Source of the DNA: Fagopyrum homotropicum
Taxonomy: Eukaryota > Streptophyta > Magnoliopsida > Caryophyllales > Polygonaceae
NCBI GenBank assembly: GCA_033239125.1
Contig: BSWB01000002.1
Location: 53,293,001-53,357,000 of the forward strand
Length of the DNA: 64,000 bases
Direction: 5' to 3'
How positions within the stretch are numbered: position 1 is the stretch's first letter; the number at the start of each line of letters is the position of its first letter. The position numbers and the translations under genes were made by a program. The notes beneath the pieces are model-generated. The model was not told the DNA's origin, searched no databases, and worked only from the letters and a program-made list of their open reading frames with translations. This document shows positions 47,327 through 58,809 of the stretch, piece after piece.

Positions 47327-49174
47327 CTAATGATCGGCCACCAGGTTCTCAGCCCCCTTCTTGTCCGTTATCTCTAGGTTAAACTCACTTAGAAGGAGCA
47401 CCCATCGGATCAATCGTGGCTTTGCCTCCTTTTTCGCCATGAGGTACCTAAGAGCTGCATGGTCAGTGAAGATAATTACCTTTACCCCAAGTAGGTACTT
47501 CCTGAATTTCTCAAGGGCAAAAACCACCGCCAACATTTCCTTCTCGGTGGTAGAGTAATTCCTTTGCGCTCTATTGAGTGTCATAAACGCATAATGGATC
47601 ACATGGGAAGCCCGTCCGTCTTTTTGTCCTAAGACGGCTCCAACGGCGTAGTCATTGGCGTCACACATGATTTCAAAAGGTTTCTCCCAATCCGGGGAAC
47701 GGATGATTGGTGCGGTGGTAAGACATGCGTTCAAAGTGTCGAAAGCTTTCTTGCAATCCTCATCCACTATGAAGGTGACGTCTTTCTTGAGCAATTCACA
47801 TAGGGGTGCCGAGATCTTTGAAAAATCTTTGATGAAACGTCGGTAGAAACCTGCATGACCAAGAAAAGATCGGATTTCCCGAACATTAGTAGGATAAGGT
47901 AAATTTTGAATTACATCAACTTTTGCCCTATCTACCTCTATCCCTTTGGAGGATATTACATGTCCTAGCACAATTCCTTGTTCGACCATGAAATGACATT
48001 TTTCCGAATTAAGAACCAAATTGGTTTCAACACATTTTTCAAGAACAAGTTTCAAATGTCCTAAACATGCGTCAAAACTATCTCCATGGAGGGTAACATC
48101 ATCGATAAAAACTTCAATGAAATTTTCTATGTATTCGGAGAAAATACTTATCATGCACCGTTGGAAGGTGCCGGGTGCGTTGCAAAGTCCAAATGGCATT
48201 CTGCGGTATGCAAAAGTGCCAAATGGGCAAGTGAACGTCGTCTTTTCTTGATCTTCTGGTGCGATGGCTATTTGGAAATAGCCCGAATATCCATCCAGGA
48301 AACAGTATTACTGATGACCTGCAAGACGTTCCAACATTTGATCAATAAAAGGTAATGGGAAATGGTCTTTTTGTGTTACCATATTGAGCTTGCGGTAGTC
48401 AATGCAAACTCTCCATCCGGTTTGTGTTTTGCTCGGGACCATCTCTCCATGTTGATTTTCCACCATGGTAATACCTCCCTTTTTTGGAACTACTTGGGTT
48501 GGGCTAACCCAAGTGCTATCCGAGATAGGAAAGATCATATCCACTTGGAGGTGCTTCAACACTTCCTTTTTGACCACATCCATCATCGGTGGATTCAACC
48601 TCCTTTGAGGTTGCCTAGAGGGTTTGGCTTCGTCCTCAAGTAAAATCCTATGCATGCAAGTTGAAGGGCTTATCCCTTTGATGTCCGTAATGGTCCATCC
48701 AAGGGCCGTCTTGTGCTCTTTTAGTACCTTCACCAACTTGTCTTCTTGACCGGTAGTTAACTTGTTGCAGATGATCACCGGCAAGGCATTTGGTTCTCCA
48801 AGGAAAACGTACTTGAGGTGTGACGGAAGGTCCTTCAATTCTATTTCAGGTGCGTGCACTATTGACGGAACAAGCTTCTCGCTTGGGGTTAGTAAAGTGG
48901 GTCCAATGGCCAAATTGGAGATAGGTAGCCTCTTATGCCCATCTAATTGGGCTAGGACCTCTTTCATGATGGATGTTAATACATAATCCGATTTGAAACC
49001 ATCTATGTCATGCTCAATCACATTTTTTAATTCATCAACATCAGAGTTATCAAAAACATCTTGAACAAAAGGTTCAACAATGTCAATAGCACATAAAGAA
49101 TGATCATCACTAGGAAATCTCATTGCATAATAGATGTCAAATTCCACTACTTCTCCATCAAACTCCATGGTCAA
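47327..49174 (-). pseudogene. E5 reverse transcriptase and RNase H
   Basis: A single frame with one internal stop (48308-48310). RT: LPSHLKYVFLG, MHRILLEDEAKP, RRLNPPMMDVVKKE, WRVCIDYRKLN, then beyond the stop FLDGYSGY, YRRMPFGLCNAPGTF, FIDDVTLHG (IDD in place of MDD, common in the family) and HAGFYRRFIKDFS. RNase H: MCDANDYAVGAVLGQ, STTEKEMLAVV, FTDHAALRYLMAKKEAKP and ENLVADH, where a TAG/TAA at 47327 ends the frame. Both RT catalytic motifs are intact. Confidence 0.86.
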
Positions 49175-49884
49175 TTTGCCACTAACATAAATGGCCTACC
49201 TAACAGAATGGGTGCAACATGTGAATCATTTTCCATATCCATTACAAAGAAATCAGCAGGAAATATTAGGTTGTCTACCATTACTAATACATCTTCAATT
49301 ATCACTTTCGGGTACACATTAGATCTATCAGCAAGTTGTACTACAATCCTAGTTTCCATTAATGGCCCAAGGCCAAGTGATTCGTAAATTGAATATGGTA
49401 AAACATTGATAGAAGCACCGAGATCAAGCACTGCTTTGTCAAAGCGGGTTTCCCCTATAACACAAGGAATGCTTACCATACCCGAATCGCTACACTTATT
49501 GGGCATTCTCCGTTGGAAAACAGCCGACACATGCTCACTTACTTGTACTTTTTGTCTCCCCTTCAGCTTCTGATTCCTCTTGATGGTGCAAAGTTCCTTC
49601 AAAAAACGAGCATACTTAGGAATACTTTTCACCAACTTAAGGAGGGAAATGTTTATCTCGCATTTGGAGAAAGTCTCAAAGAGGTCCTTGTCCTCAATGA
49701 TTCTTCTCGCCTTCAGAGCCTCAGGAAAAGGAGTTGGTGGTTTCTTAGAGTATAGTGGCGGACAATTAGGCCGGACGTAAGTATCCCTCTCAGCAGAACC
49801 TTCTGTTGTGTTTTCCGCAGGGGTGTCAGCTTGTATGCGCAGGGGCGGCTCAGGGGTCGTCACCGCAGGGGCGGGGACATCCAT
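49171..49884 (-). pseudogene. E5 protease with word-encoded linker
   Basis: The first 30 residues (PAPAVTTPEPPLRIQADTPA) are encoded by CCGCAGGGGCGG words (49815-49884, continuing upstream to 49950). After that comes KKPPTPFPEAL, a cysteine-poor helical segment and the aspartic protease: VLDLGASINVLPYSIYESLG and PILLGRPFM. The active site is intact. It is out of frame with both gag and RT and overlaps the RT frame by a few bases. Confidence 0.8.
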
Positions 49885-50048
49885 CCGTAGGGGTGTCGTC
49901 TGCTCTGTGCTGGGCGCAGTTGCAGCCGCAGGGGCGGCTGTGGGTGCGGTAAAATCGACAGAAGGTTTACTTTATGGTTCTTTTGCTGGTTTTTGTTGGA
50001 TTTGCTTCCCACTCCTTAATGTTAGGGCACTAACATTCTCTTTGGGGC

Positions 50049-51299
50049 TTATAAATGTCTGGGAAGGCAATCATCCGGAAAGTCTTGATTCGGTCCTTGA
50101 AATGGCTTCCGCCATTTGACTAACCTGTTTTTCAAGGTTCTTGATGCTAGATTCTGTTGTTTGGACATGAGTAGCAAAGTGTTAGTCAAAATCTGCAACA
50201 TATCTTCAATTGATTGATACTTACCTTGACGGGGCTGCTGTTGTTGGTTTTGTTGATCCCTCCAACGAAAGTTCTGTTGGTCACGCCAGTTTGGCATGAA
50301 ATTTTGTGCATAGGGATCGTTCCTAGGCCTTTGCTGCTGTGGTTGTCCATAACCCATTGCGTTCACCTCAGCATCGTCATCCTAGACTTGTGGACACATG
50401 TCCGTTGGATGATATGGGTCAGCACAAACTCCACAAGCCTTGAGCTGCTGTGGGGTTCCCATAAGTGTTAGTGTTTTCACCATTTCCTTCAACTCCGCGA
50501 GTTCAGTGGAGATCTCGCTCTTCCCGGAACTCACAGCATGAACTTCTTTCTTGGACGGGGTCCTTCCAAAGTTCCGAGTACCTTCCGCTAGTTCCTGTAT
50601 CTTTTCCAAAGCAAGGTCAAGAGTAGAGTTAAGAATATTACCTCCGCAAGCTGCATTGACGATCCTCCTTTCATTGTCTAGCAAGCCATTGTACAAGTAC
50701 AAGACTAGATCTTGAGTTGAATATCCGTGAAAAGGACAGCTGGATCGGAGGCGTGCAAACCTTTCGAAGTACTCATAGAGAGTTTCGTTCGCCTCTTGCT
50801 CGATGTTGCTTATAGCTTTCTTCAAGCTATTGGCCTTCTTGGCTGGAAAGTATTTCTCCAAAAACACCTTGTGAAGGTTTTCCCAAGTGTCAATGCTCCC
50901 GGATGGAAGGTTGTAATACCAATCATCCGCGGAATCTTTGAGTGTGAAGCCGAATGCCCTCATCTTGATTTGTTCTTAGGTAATGTTGGCCGGCTTCATG
51001 TTCATACACAAGGTATGGAACTTCCCAAGGTGTTTGATGGGATCTTCACCACTTAGCCCATGGATGGATGGAAGCAAGTGAATGAGGCCCGGCTTGAGCT
51101 CAAAATTGACTCCTTCTCCTAATGCCGGTATAGTGACCGCAAGGGGGTTTTGAGCCAAGGTGGGCTGCATGAGTTGACGAAGTGTACGGTAAGCCATCTC
51201 TTGTTGAAGTTGTTGTTGTCTTCGTTGCCGGATGTGCGTCCTCTCAATTTCTGGATCAAAAGAAGCAAAGCCGGAGTTAGTAACATGGGTTTGAACCAT
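50049..51299 (-). pseudogene. E5 gag with CCHC zinc knuckle
   Basis: ATG at 51299 (MVQTHVTNSGFASFD). One frame with stops at 50976 and 50382. Visible parts: a glutamine/arginine helix, LHLLPSIHGLSGEDPIKHLGKFH-type capsid start, FTLKDSADDWYYNLPSGSI, FLEKYFPAKKANSLKK, YEYFERFARLRSSCP, then CGVCADPYHPTDMC (CX2CX4HX4C) and a Gln/Arg-rich tail (NWRDQQNFRWRDQQNQQQQ). Unlike E2 and E3, it keeps a zinc knuckle. gag would coat the RNA and build the particle. Confidence 0.83.
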
Positions 51300-51347
51300 A
51301 AAAATTGTTCAAACCAATAATCAATAATAACAATAAAACACTAAAAC

Positions 51348-51365
51348 GCCCCGGCAACGGCACCA
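51348..51365 (-). promoter_or_regulatory. E5 primer binding site (tRNA-Asp, two mismatches)
   Basis: Plus strand GCCCCGGCAACGGCACCA, 16 of 18 matching the tRNA-Asp 3' end. LTR starts at 51371. Confidence 0.82.
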
Positions 51366-51370
51366 AAATT

Positions 51371-52364
51371 TGACTGACGGTATTTCTATGGTCGTCTATA
51401 CCCAATCAAAAGTAAATTCCGACTTAGCACTAAAGACAAGTATAGTGGTTAAGTAAGGGTCGAACCCAAGAGAGTTAAGGTGTTTTAGATGCAGTTATCG
51501 ATTATAGTAACAAGTAACAAAGGGGGGGGTTTGGTTGAATTGATGCACACAAAAACTTATGAAAATGATTAGTGCGACAAATAAGACAAATGATGGGTAA
51601 TTTTACACTAGGTTGATTCTAAGCATGCAATTGCTACTTTGGTGAGTTCCTTTTACAAGTTTTCAAGTAATCTCCCGTCTCGATCATATATATGTGTTGA
51701 GCCAACCGGCATCAACACAACTTAACGGGTTAGTGTTCCGTAAACCTACAAGAACAAATAACAAGTTAGCTTTCAAACAAAGACTAAGGGATATAAAGAG
51801 AAGATTAAAACCGTTAAACTTATCTTTATATTTGTTTTCCTTTTCTTTAAGTAATTACAACCCGTTATTACTTAAAGTTTCTACTAGATTAAAGACCCGA
51901 ACCCGGACTCTATTTAATCCTAGTTATTTGCATGCACTTTAGAACCTAAGGTGATCAATCTCAAGCAATAGTAAACATGCAATTAGACAATGGAGATCAA
52001 GGAAACACAAAGCATTACTGAATGAAAACTTATATTAAAAAGAACTTACTACCAAAGTAACAACGCAGCTTCAAACCAACCCAATGTAGCAAGGGAGTTA
52101 GCAACTCATTACAAAGGAAGTAAGATAATCTAAGTGGATAATTTGTTGGCTAACAAGATGGATCATTCTAGCAATCAACCAAGGACTTTTTATACTACAA
52201 AAGACACTAAATGGGAGTAAATGGCCGGCCTAGAACAGCCACCTTTAATGCCATAAAGGTGGTGTAAACAGCCGGAGTAAAGCTTCTGATGTTAAACAGC
52301 AGGGGCGGCCTTCAGTTCCACATGGGAGGTGAAGGCAAAAACGCTTGATCTTCTTCATGGCCGC
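51371..52364 (-). repeat. E5 LTR1, left part
   Basis: Starts TGACTGACGG and is interrupted by E7 at 52364; it resumes at 61902. A predicted TATA box (minus AGTATAAAAAG) is at 52186-52196. The word CAGCAGGGGCGGCC lies at 52297-52310, upstream of the TATA box in sense. The 4-copy GAGACTTACCCGGT array of the other families is not recognisable. Confidence 0.78.
52186..52196 (-). promoter_or_regulatory. Predicted TATA box of E5 LTR1
   Basis: Minus-strand AGTATAAAAAG with GC-rich family words about 100 bases upstream. E7 separates it from most of U3. Confidence 0.5.
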
Positions 52365-54134
52365 TGATAACACGATTTATGACTTAGGTTTAGGTAATCA
52401 TTTAGATAGATTTCTCACTCATTCATGCATGGATTAGCACTAGTTCACGACGTTTGCACTCAATTCATGTATTTTGTCGAGATAGACGTCTACACGGACT
52501 TTTGCATGCTTTGTAGGTATTTTGGGAGATTTACGAGCTTAATCGATACATTCGAGGATCATTCCTCGAGATGACACACTTCCGGACTCGTTAAGAAGCA
52601 AGCTAGGAGCAAAGGAGAACACATAGGACCTAGTTGGTGCATGCCTTGCACCAACTCATGGTCCAATGGTTCAAGGAAAGCCTCTGGAGCAAAACCACAG
52701 CCAGACAACATCCCACGGCCGTGGAACATGCCCGTGGAATCTGCCAGGACCACGTTGACAGCTGTCCCACGATCTCTTTGATGACTCTTGCTCCTAGTGG
52801 GTATTTAAAGGATCTTGCAGGCTGTAATTGGGATCTCTCTTCCTTTTTTTTGACCTATCTTCTTCCCCAAAAACACTTCTCCATTGTTGCCTCTCTTCCA
52901 AGCACCCATTGTGGGTGTTCTTGGAAGAGATTAGTGTAGATTCTTGTTTTAGAGTGAGATTAGAGTGGTTTTGAGTGAGGAGTCCATTGTTGACAACTAG
53001 GAATAGCTCTTGGAGCCTTGTAAGAATTTGGTAACTTCTATTCTATGCTTTAAATGTCTTTTCTTGGGATTCTTCTTCATTATCTAACCATGACTTGCAA
53101 GCATGCTTTATTTGTGAAGTTTGATCTTGAAATGTATATTGTTGGCTGAATAGATGTGATTCTAGGGTGAAGGAATGATGTTTATGCTTTGGACTATGAT
53201 TGTATGGCTTCCATGTTAGCTTAGGATCGATTTGTGTTCGAAATCCAAACTCAGAACCAAACCATGGCCTGTTCTTCATGCTTCCACGACCGTGGTCTTG
53301 CATGATCCACCCGTATTTTGCTCTGTTGTTCTTGAATTGAATGAATCTGGATGTTTGGATGTAGATGTGTTGAAATCCTAGTATTTGTTGAGCTTAACCT
53401 AGCTTAGGGTAACCTATTGTTAGCAACCTAATTGAGGAATGAGACCTACCCGGTGATTTCCCCTCTTAGATACCTAAGATGATGAACTCTAGGTAGTAAT
53501 GAGCCTCACAAGCCGCTATTGGATTGAGTGTGCTAGGATCGTTGCCTAAGACTTGCCTTTTCCGAGACTTACCCGGTAAGGAGGGGTTTGACCCTTAGCT
53601 AGTGACCGGTTTGTGTAGAATTCTCGTCCTTAGGTTCCTTGAGACTTACCCGGTGATAGGACCTTAGGTGCGAGACTAGTGGAGCATGAGACTTACCCGG
53701 TAATTGCTCCCATTTGAGAAACACCCAACTCCGAACAACCACAACCTTCCTTTGACCTTTAGAAACATGAGTCCAATGTCATAATCGGAATTCCTAATCT
53801 CTAGAGTCCGCTTTCTTACCTCTTATCTCTCATCTTTGTGTTTGTGATTTTGTGTTTCTTGTTTGCGTTGATATACTTGTGATCCTTGTTTGATCACCCA
53901 AAACCATCCAAAATATTGTGTTTTGCACTTTCTTTAATCCTCATCTCATCTTAGCTTAGATTTGCACTATCTTTGATCATTGAATGACTTGATTTCACCT
54001 CAGTCCTTGTGTTCGACCTCGGAATACTCTCCTTTCTACAAAACGACCCGTACACTGCGGGTTTCGCTAGGTAGTTTGGATTTTAGTTCAAGTTTATAAA
54101 TGTAAAGCTTTTTGTGCTATTTCCTAGCGTAAGA
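52365..54134 (+). repeat. E7 left LTR
   Basis: 1770 bp, TGATAACACG to GCGTAAGA (the other arm keeps GTAACA). Strongly similar to E2 LTRs. Leader-array copies start at 53441, 53564, 53641 and 53688 (spacings 123, 77, 47, the mirror of the other elements). CCCACGGCCGTGG is at 52712-52724. Confidence 0.86.
52801..52810 (+). promoter_or_regulatory. Predicted TATA box of E7 left LTR
   Basis: GTATTTAAAG; the mirror site is at 61451-61460 on the minus strand. CCACGGCCGTGG lies about 80 bases upstream. The two promoters face each other, so transcripts would converge on the centre. Confidence 0.5.
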
Positions 54135-54140
54135 AGTTTT

Positions 54141-54158
54141 TGGCGCCGTTGCCGGGGA
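54141..54158 (+). promoter_or_regulatory. E7 left primer binding site
   Basis: TGGCGCCGTTGCCGGGGA, the exact complement of the tRNA-Asp 3' end, six bases after the LTR. Confidence 0.9.
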
Positions 54159-54252
54159 CTAGGTTAAGATTAAGTCATTTGTTTTTGATTGTTTTTAGTG
54201 TTTATCTTTCTTGTTACTTTTGATCTTGTGTTGTTTTTGTCTTTGCCTTTTC

Positions 54253-55395
54253 ATGTTTTCCATGGACGGATTGTACTTCCAAGACGACCTTGACAACATG
54301 GAGCATGAGGGATGGATGGAAAGCCAAGATCTAGGACCTCTCCATGATGCGTTTGAGTATTGGGAGGAGTTTAATGCCTATCATGAGTCCCATAATCAAG
54401 CTCATATGATTATATTACCTCATGAAGAACCTCACCATCAACCTCACAATGATCGAGTAGAATCAATGCTAGAAGAAATGTTGAGGAAGATGGATGATCT
54501 AGAAAGCAACCTTGCTTCCATTTCGAGTTCCAACATGGAGCTCGAACCGGATGTATCTCAACAAGAGGAGGTTCACCATGAGGAGATCCAAGGATTGCCC
54601 GAATCAACCATGATCATTAAGGAACTTCAAGGAGAGTTGGATGAAGCTTGGGAGCAAGTGAAGCTAAGGGATTTGGCCCTGAAGGATGAAAGAAGATTGA
54701 ATTTTGAGAGGGAAGAACAAATGAGGAGGGAGATTGAAGAGATTAGGAATGCTTTTATGCTAGGAGATCCTACCATCCTTCAAGATCTACCTCCACCTCT
54801 TTCACCTTTGGAGAAGTGCAATGAAGTACTCTCACCCCCGTATATCCTTGCCATCAACCCCGGAACCACACTTGAAGAGCTCACTTGGAACGAAGACAAC
54901 AGAGAGAATCACGGCCGTGGAGGACAAACCACGCCCGTGGAAGGTTCCGTCCTAGACAATCCTAAGCTAATTTCAACCCCTTCCAACCCTTTCTTGCTTG
55001 CCCGGAGTACACACGAAGATTGGAGCCCCTTTCCTAAGGATTCTCCATTATCGAATAAAGAAAGCAAGCATGATGGATCCATGATGTTCATGAAGCACTT
55101 CAATGAGGGATTCTTTCCAAGAATCGGCTTTCTTCGGATCATAGAGGATGAGGATGACAAGCATTTCACCGGTGTGACCGTGAAGTATAAATTGCCGAAT
55201 TATGGGGTGGCATCTATGGTTGCAACTCCATACTATCATCAAGGAAGCGGTGATGAAGGAGTCTACTACTCACCGGTGAAGAGAGAACCTAAAGCTTATT
55301 TGGGCATCAAGTGGCCCTTGCTTGTCATCATGGATACCGGAAAGCGATGGTTGCTTGGACTCCTCAAGCAAACCATGGTATTCGAGGTGGATTGA
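54253..55395 (+). CDS. E7 chimeric ORF: gag-type coiled coil plus integrase-like tail
   Basis: 380 codons from ATG 54253 (a second in-frame ATG is at 54262). Residues 120-169 (ELQGELDEAWEQVKLRDLAL onward) align with the start of E2 gag (DLQVELDDALEQIRLRDELL). An acidic/His-rich leader precedes it and proline-rich linker follows. Residues about 282-337 resemble the integrase core: FFPRIGFLRI, DDKHFT, YGVASMVATPYYHQGSG, compare FPRFGTPRVI, GKHFT, YGVTHKVATPYHPQTSG. Residues 347-370 resemble the later EHRAYWAIRW region. The catalytic Asp site SDGG reads EDEDD and the Glu site is not preserved, so no enzyme activity is expected. The family word (54908-54943) sits in the linker. Probably a packaging-competent or relic protein of a non-autonomous element; function unknown. 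Confidence 0.7.
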   Translation: MFSMDGLYFQDDLDNMEHEGWMESQDLGPLHDAFEYWEEFNAYHESHNQAHMIILPHEEPHHQPHNDRVESMLEEMLRKMDDLESNLASISSSNMELEPDVSQQEEVHHEEIQGLPESTMIIKELQGELDEAWEQVKLRDLALKDERRLNFEREEQMRREIEEIRNAFMLGDPTILQDLPPPLSPLEKCNEVLSPPYILAINPGTTLEELTWNEDNRENHGRGGQTTPVEGSVLDNPKLISTPSNPFLLARSTHEDWSPFPKDSPLSNKESKHDGSMMFMKHFNEGFFPRIGFLRIIEDEDDKHFTGVTVKYKLPNYGVASMVATPYYHQGSGDEGVYYSPVKREPKAYLGIKWPLLVIMDTGKRWLLGLLKQTMVFEVD

Positions 55396-57061
55396 CATAT
55401 CCACGGAGTTTGGTCAAGCTAATGACCTAAAAGAAGCGCTTAATGGGAGGCAACCCATTGGTACAACTCTTTCCCTTTTCTCTTTCATTTATGCTTTTCT
55501 TTTTGCTTTTGTGTGTTTTTGTGTTTTGTGTTTGTGTGGAAGATCTTAGGTAATAAGGAAGCCTTGCAAGGCGAGTTGATGATGATGATTCCGTTTTCAA
55601 CCATGGGTGGAGCGGACGTGAGACTTGGACAGCTTGAGGTGTCTTTGTTGGATGGAAGAGCTCCCATCTCACATACACCTTGGCGCGGGTCTCGACGCCG
55701 GAATGACTATGGAGAGCTCTCTACCATTGTTGATAGGATCATCCACACGAGTTAACCCAAATACCGAAAATGCCACATTTTTACATTGTGAGAACCCTCT
55801 TTCACTCTTCTTTACTTCATTTACACATTGGGGACAATGTGTTTCTAAGTATGGGGTGGGGTTTGCATGATCTTTTGCATGATTAGCATCTAGGATAGTT
55901 TCGTTTTAGTTGTCACACGTTTCTTTTCATGCTTTGCATTGTACATATACATTTCAAAATTCCAAAAAAAAAATTGAAAAATTTTCAAATTTTTGTGCTT
56001 TCTAGGTTTGGATATGACCCTAATGATGAATCTTGTCTTGTGAATTGGCTATGGATGGCCTTGTGTGTTTAATGGATTTATGCACATGTGGACTTGATGT
56101 ACTTCTCTTGAATCCTATGTATGGATTGTGATTATGATGCTTGCCTTGATTGGATTGAGGATTGAAAGTCGAAATTACATGCTAGTTCTTGCACATCATC
56201 TAGGAGTGATTAAGGCAATTCATCTCATCTTCATCTCATCTTGATCATGATGCTTGAGCACCTCACTTGATTAAAAATTTGACCTCTTTTGACCCTTCCG
56301 GGAATAGGAGTATGCTAGTGTGTTGATGTGTGTGAAAAGCAAGTGTGGGGTGGTGAAGTTGATATTATGAATGTTGTGAATGAAGTTGTTGAAAATGCGT
56401 TGTAAAAGTGTAGACAAAATATAGGTTTGGGGACGTTGGTTTAAATGACAAGTAACTCGGCACCATTCACATAATCGGGTGTTTGTGTCTTGCCAAAGTC
56501 AAATAAACCAATAGTCCTAACGAGCTTTGGTATGTGTGCCCGGTGTGGATGCACCTCGAAAAATAGAAAAAGCCCGAGGATGGCTAATCACCAAGGTTTC
56601 GGCTTTTGTACACCAATGCCATTGTCTCAAAAATAAGTGAAAAAGAAAAGAAAAGAAGGAGAAAAATACACTTTGGTGGATGAAGTATAAATGTAAAAGT
56701 TGTGGTTGTTTAGTTCCTTTCCCGGATTTGCACCACATGGCCTTAGAAAATTCCCACCTTATCATTACGTTTCTTGGCCTCTTCTTTCCTAAGTCCTTAA
56801 GACCTATTTGCTTATGTGTATGACTTAGTGATCTAGATTGGACATTCTCATGATCATCTTGACTTCACCATTCTTACCTTTCATGCATGCTTTCAAGTTG
56901 AGTACAATTGTCTTTCCGTGCCTTTATTTATTTGATACATGATTGCTTGCCCATTGCCATGAAACATGACTATGAAGGTGATCCATCTTTAGAAGCACAA
57001 TTCCAAAAATATTTTCACTTTTTCTGCATGCATAAATCATGTCATCTCTTAGTCTATAGTT
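55396..57061 (+). other. E7 left-arm 3' noncoding region
   Basis: Carries the post-pol double hairpin (55412-55456), a pyrimidine-rich tract, and the conserved block at 56423-56628. It matches the 3' noncoding DNA of E2 along most of its length. Short frames have no domain. Confidence 0.65.
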
Positions 57062-57127
57062 GAGCATTTGCTCGGGGACGAGCAAACCTTAAGTATGGGG
57101 TATTTTTGATAACACGATTTATGACTT
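57062..57127 (+). other. E7 centre: PPT hairpin and 21 bp of 3' LTR
   Basis: The only single-copy part of E7. Hairpin TTTGCTCG-GGGA-CGAGCAAA at 57067-57086, the tract AAGTATGGGGTATTTTT, then TGATAACACGATTTATGACTT, the first 21 bases of a 3' LTR (57107-57127), where the sequence turns into the inverted arm. Confidence 0.8.
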
Positions 57128-58809
57128 AACTATAGACTAAAGATGACATGATTTATGCATGCAGAAAAAATGAAAATATTTTTGGAATTGTGCTTCTAAA
57201 GATAGATCACCTTCATAGTCATGTTTCATGGCAATGGGCAAGCAATCATGTATCAAATAAATGAAGGCACGGAAAGACAATTGTACTCAACTTGAAAGCA
57301 TGCATGAAAGGTAAGAATGGTGAAGTCAAGATGATCATGAGAATGTCCAATCTAGATCACTAAGTCATACACATAAGCAAATAGGTCTTAAAGACTTAGG
57401 AAAGAAGAGGCCAAGAAACGTGATGATAAGGTGGGAATTTTCTAAGGCCATGTGGTGCAAATCCGGGAAAGGAACTAAACAACCACAACTTTTAAATTTA
57501 TACTTCATCCACCAAAGTGTATTTTTCTCCTTCTTTTCTTTTCTTTTTCACTTATTTTTGAGACAATGGCATTGGTGTACAAAAGCCGAAACCTTGGTGA
57601 TTAGCCGTCCTCGGGCTTTTTCTATTTTTCGAGGTGCATCCACACCGGGCACACATACCAAAGCTCGTTAGGACTATTGATTTATTTGACTTTGGCAAGG
57701 CACAAACACCCGATTATGTGAATGGTGCCGAGTTACTTGTCATTTAAACCAACGTCCCCAAACCTATATTTTGTCTACACTTTTACAACGCATTTTCAAC
57801 AACTTCATTCACAACATTCATAATATCAACTTCACCACCCCACACTTGCTTTTCACACACATCAACACACTAGCATGCTCCTATTCCCGGAAGGGTCAAA
57901 AGAGGTCAAATTTTTAATCAAGTGAGGTGCTCAAGCAACATGATCAAGATGAGATGAAGATGAGATGAATTGCCTTAATCACTCCTAGATGATGTGCAAG
58001 AACTAGCATGTAATTTCGACTTTCAATCCTCAATCCAATCAAGGCAAGCATCATAATCACAATCCATACATAGGATTCAAGAGAAGTACATCAAGTCCAC
58101 ATGTGCATAAATCCATTAAACACACAAGGCCATCCATAGCCAATTCACAAGACAAGATTCATCATTAGGGTCATATCCAAACATAGAAAGCACAAAAATT
58201 TGAAAATTTTTCGATTTTTTTTTTTTTGGAATTTTGAAATGTATATGTACAATGCAAAGCATGAAAAGAAACGTGTGACAAATAAAACGAAACTATCCTA
58301 GATGCTAATCATGCAAAAGATCATGCAAACCCGACCCCATACTTAGAAACACATTGTCCCTAATGTGTAAATTAAGTAAAGAAGAGTGAAAGAGGGTTCT
58401 CGCAATGTAAAAATGTGGCGTTTTCGGTATTTGGGTTAACTCGTGTGGAGTGGTAGTGTGGATGATCCTATCAACAATCGTAGAGAGCTCTCCACAGTCA
58501 TTCCGGCGTCGAGACCCGCGCCAAGGTGTATGTGAGATGGGAGCTCTTCCATCCAACAAAGACACCTCAAGCCGTCCAAGTCTCACGTCCGCTCCACCCA
58601 TGGTTGAAAACGGAATCATCATCATCAACTCGCCTTGCAAGGCTTCCTTATTACCTAAGATCTTCCACACAAACACAAAACACAAAAACACACAAAAGCA
58701 AAAAGAAAAAGATAAAATGAAAGAGAAAAGGGAAAGAGTTGTCTCAATGGGTTGCCTCCCATTAAGCGCTTCTTTTAGGTCATTAGCTTGACCAAACTCC
58801 GTGGATATG
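57128..58809 (-). other. E7 right-arm 3' noncoding region
   Basis: Inverted copy of 55396-57061. Contains the conserved block at 57560-57765 and the post-pol double hairpin at 58749-58792, identical in design to the left arm. Confidence 0.65.

Noticed and set aside
56517..56765. 82-83 codon frame present in both E7 arms (also 57420-57671)
   Set aside because: It lies in noncoding DNA antisense to the element; its presence in both arms only reflects the inverted duplication, and it is not kept in E1 or E2.
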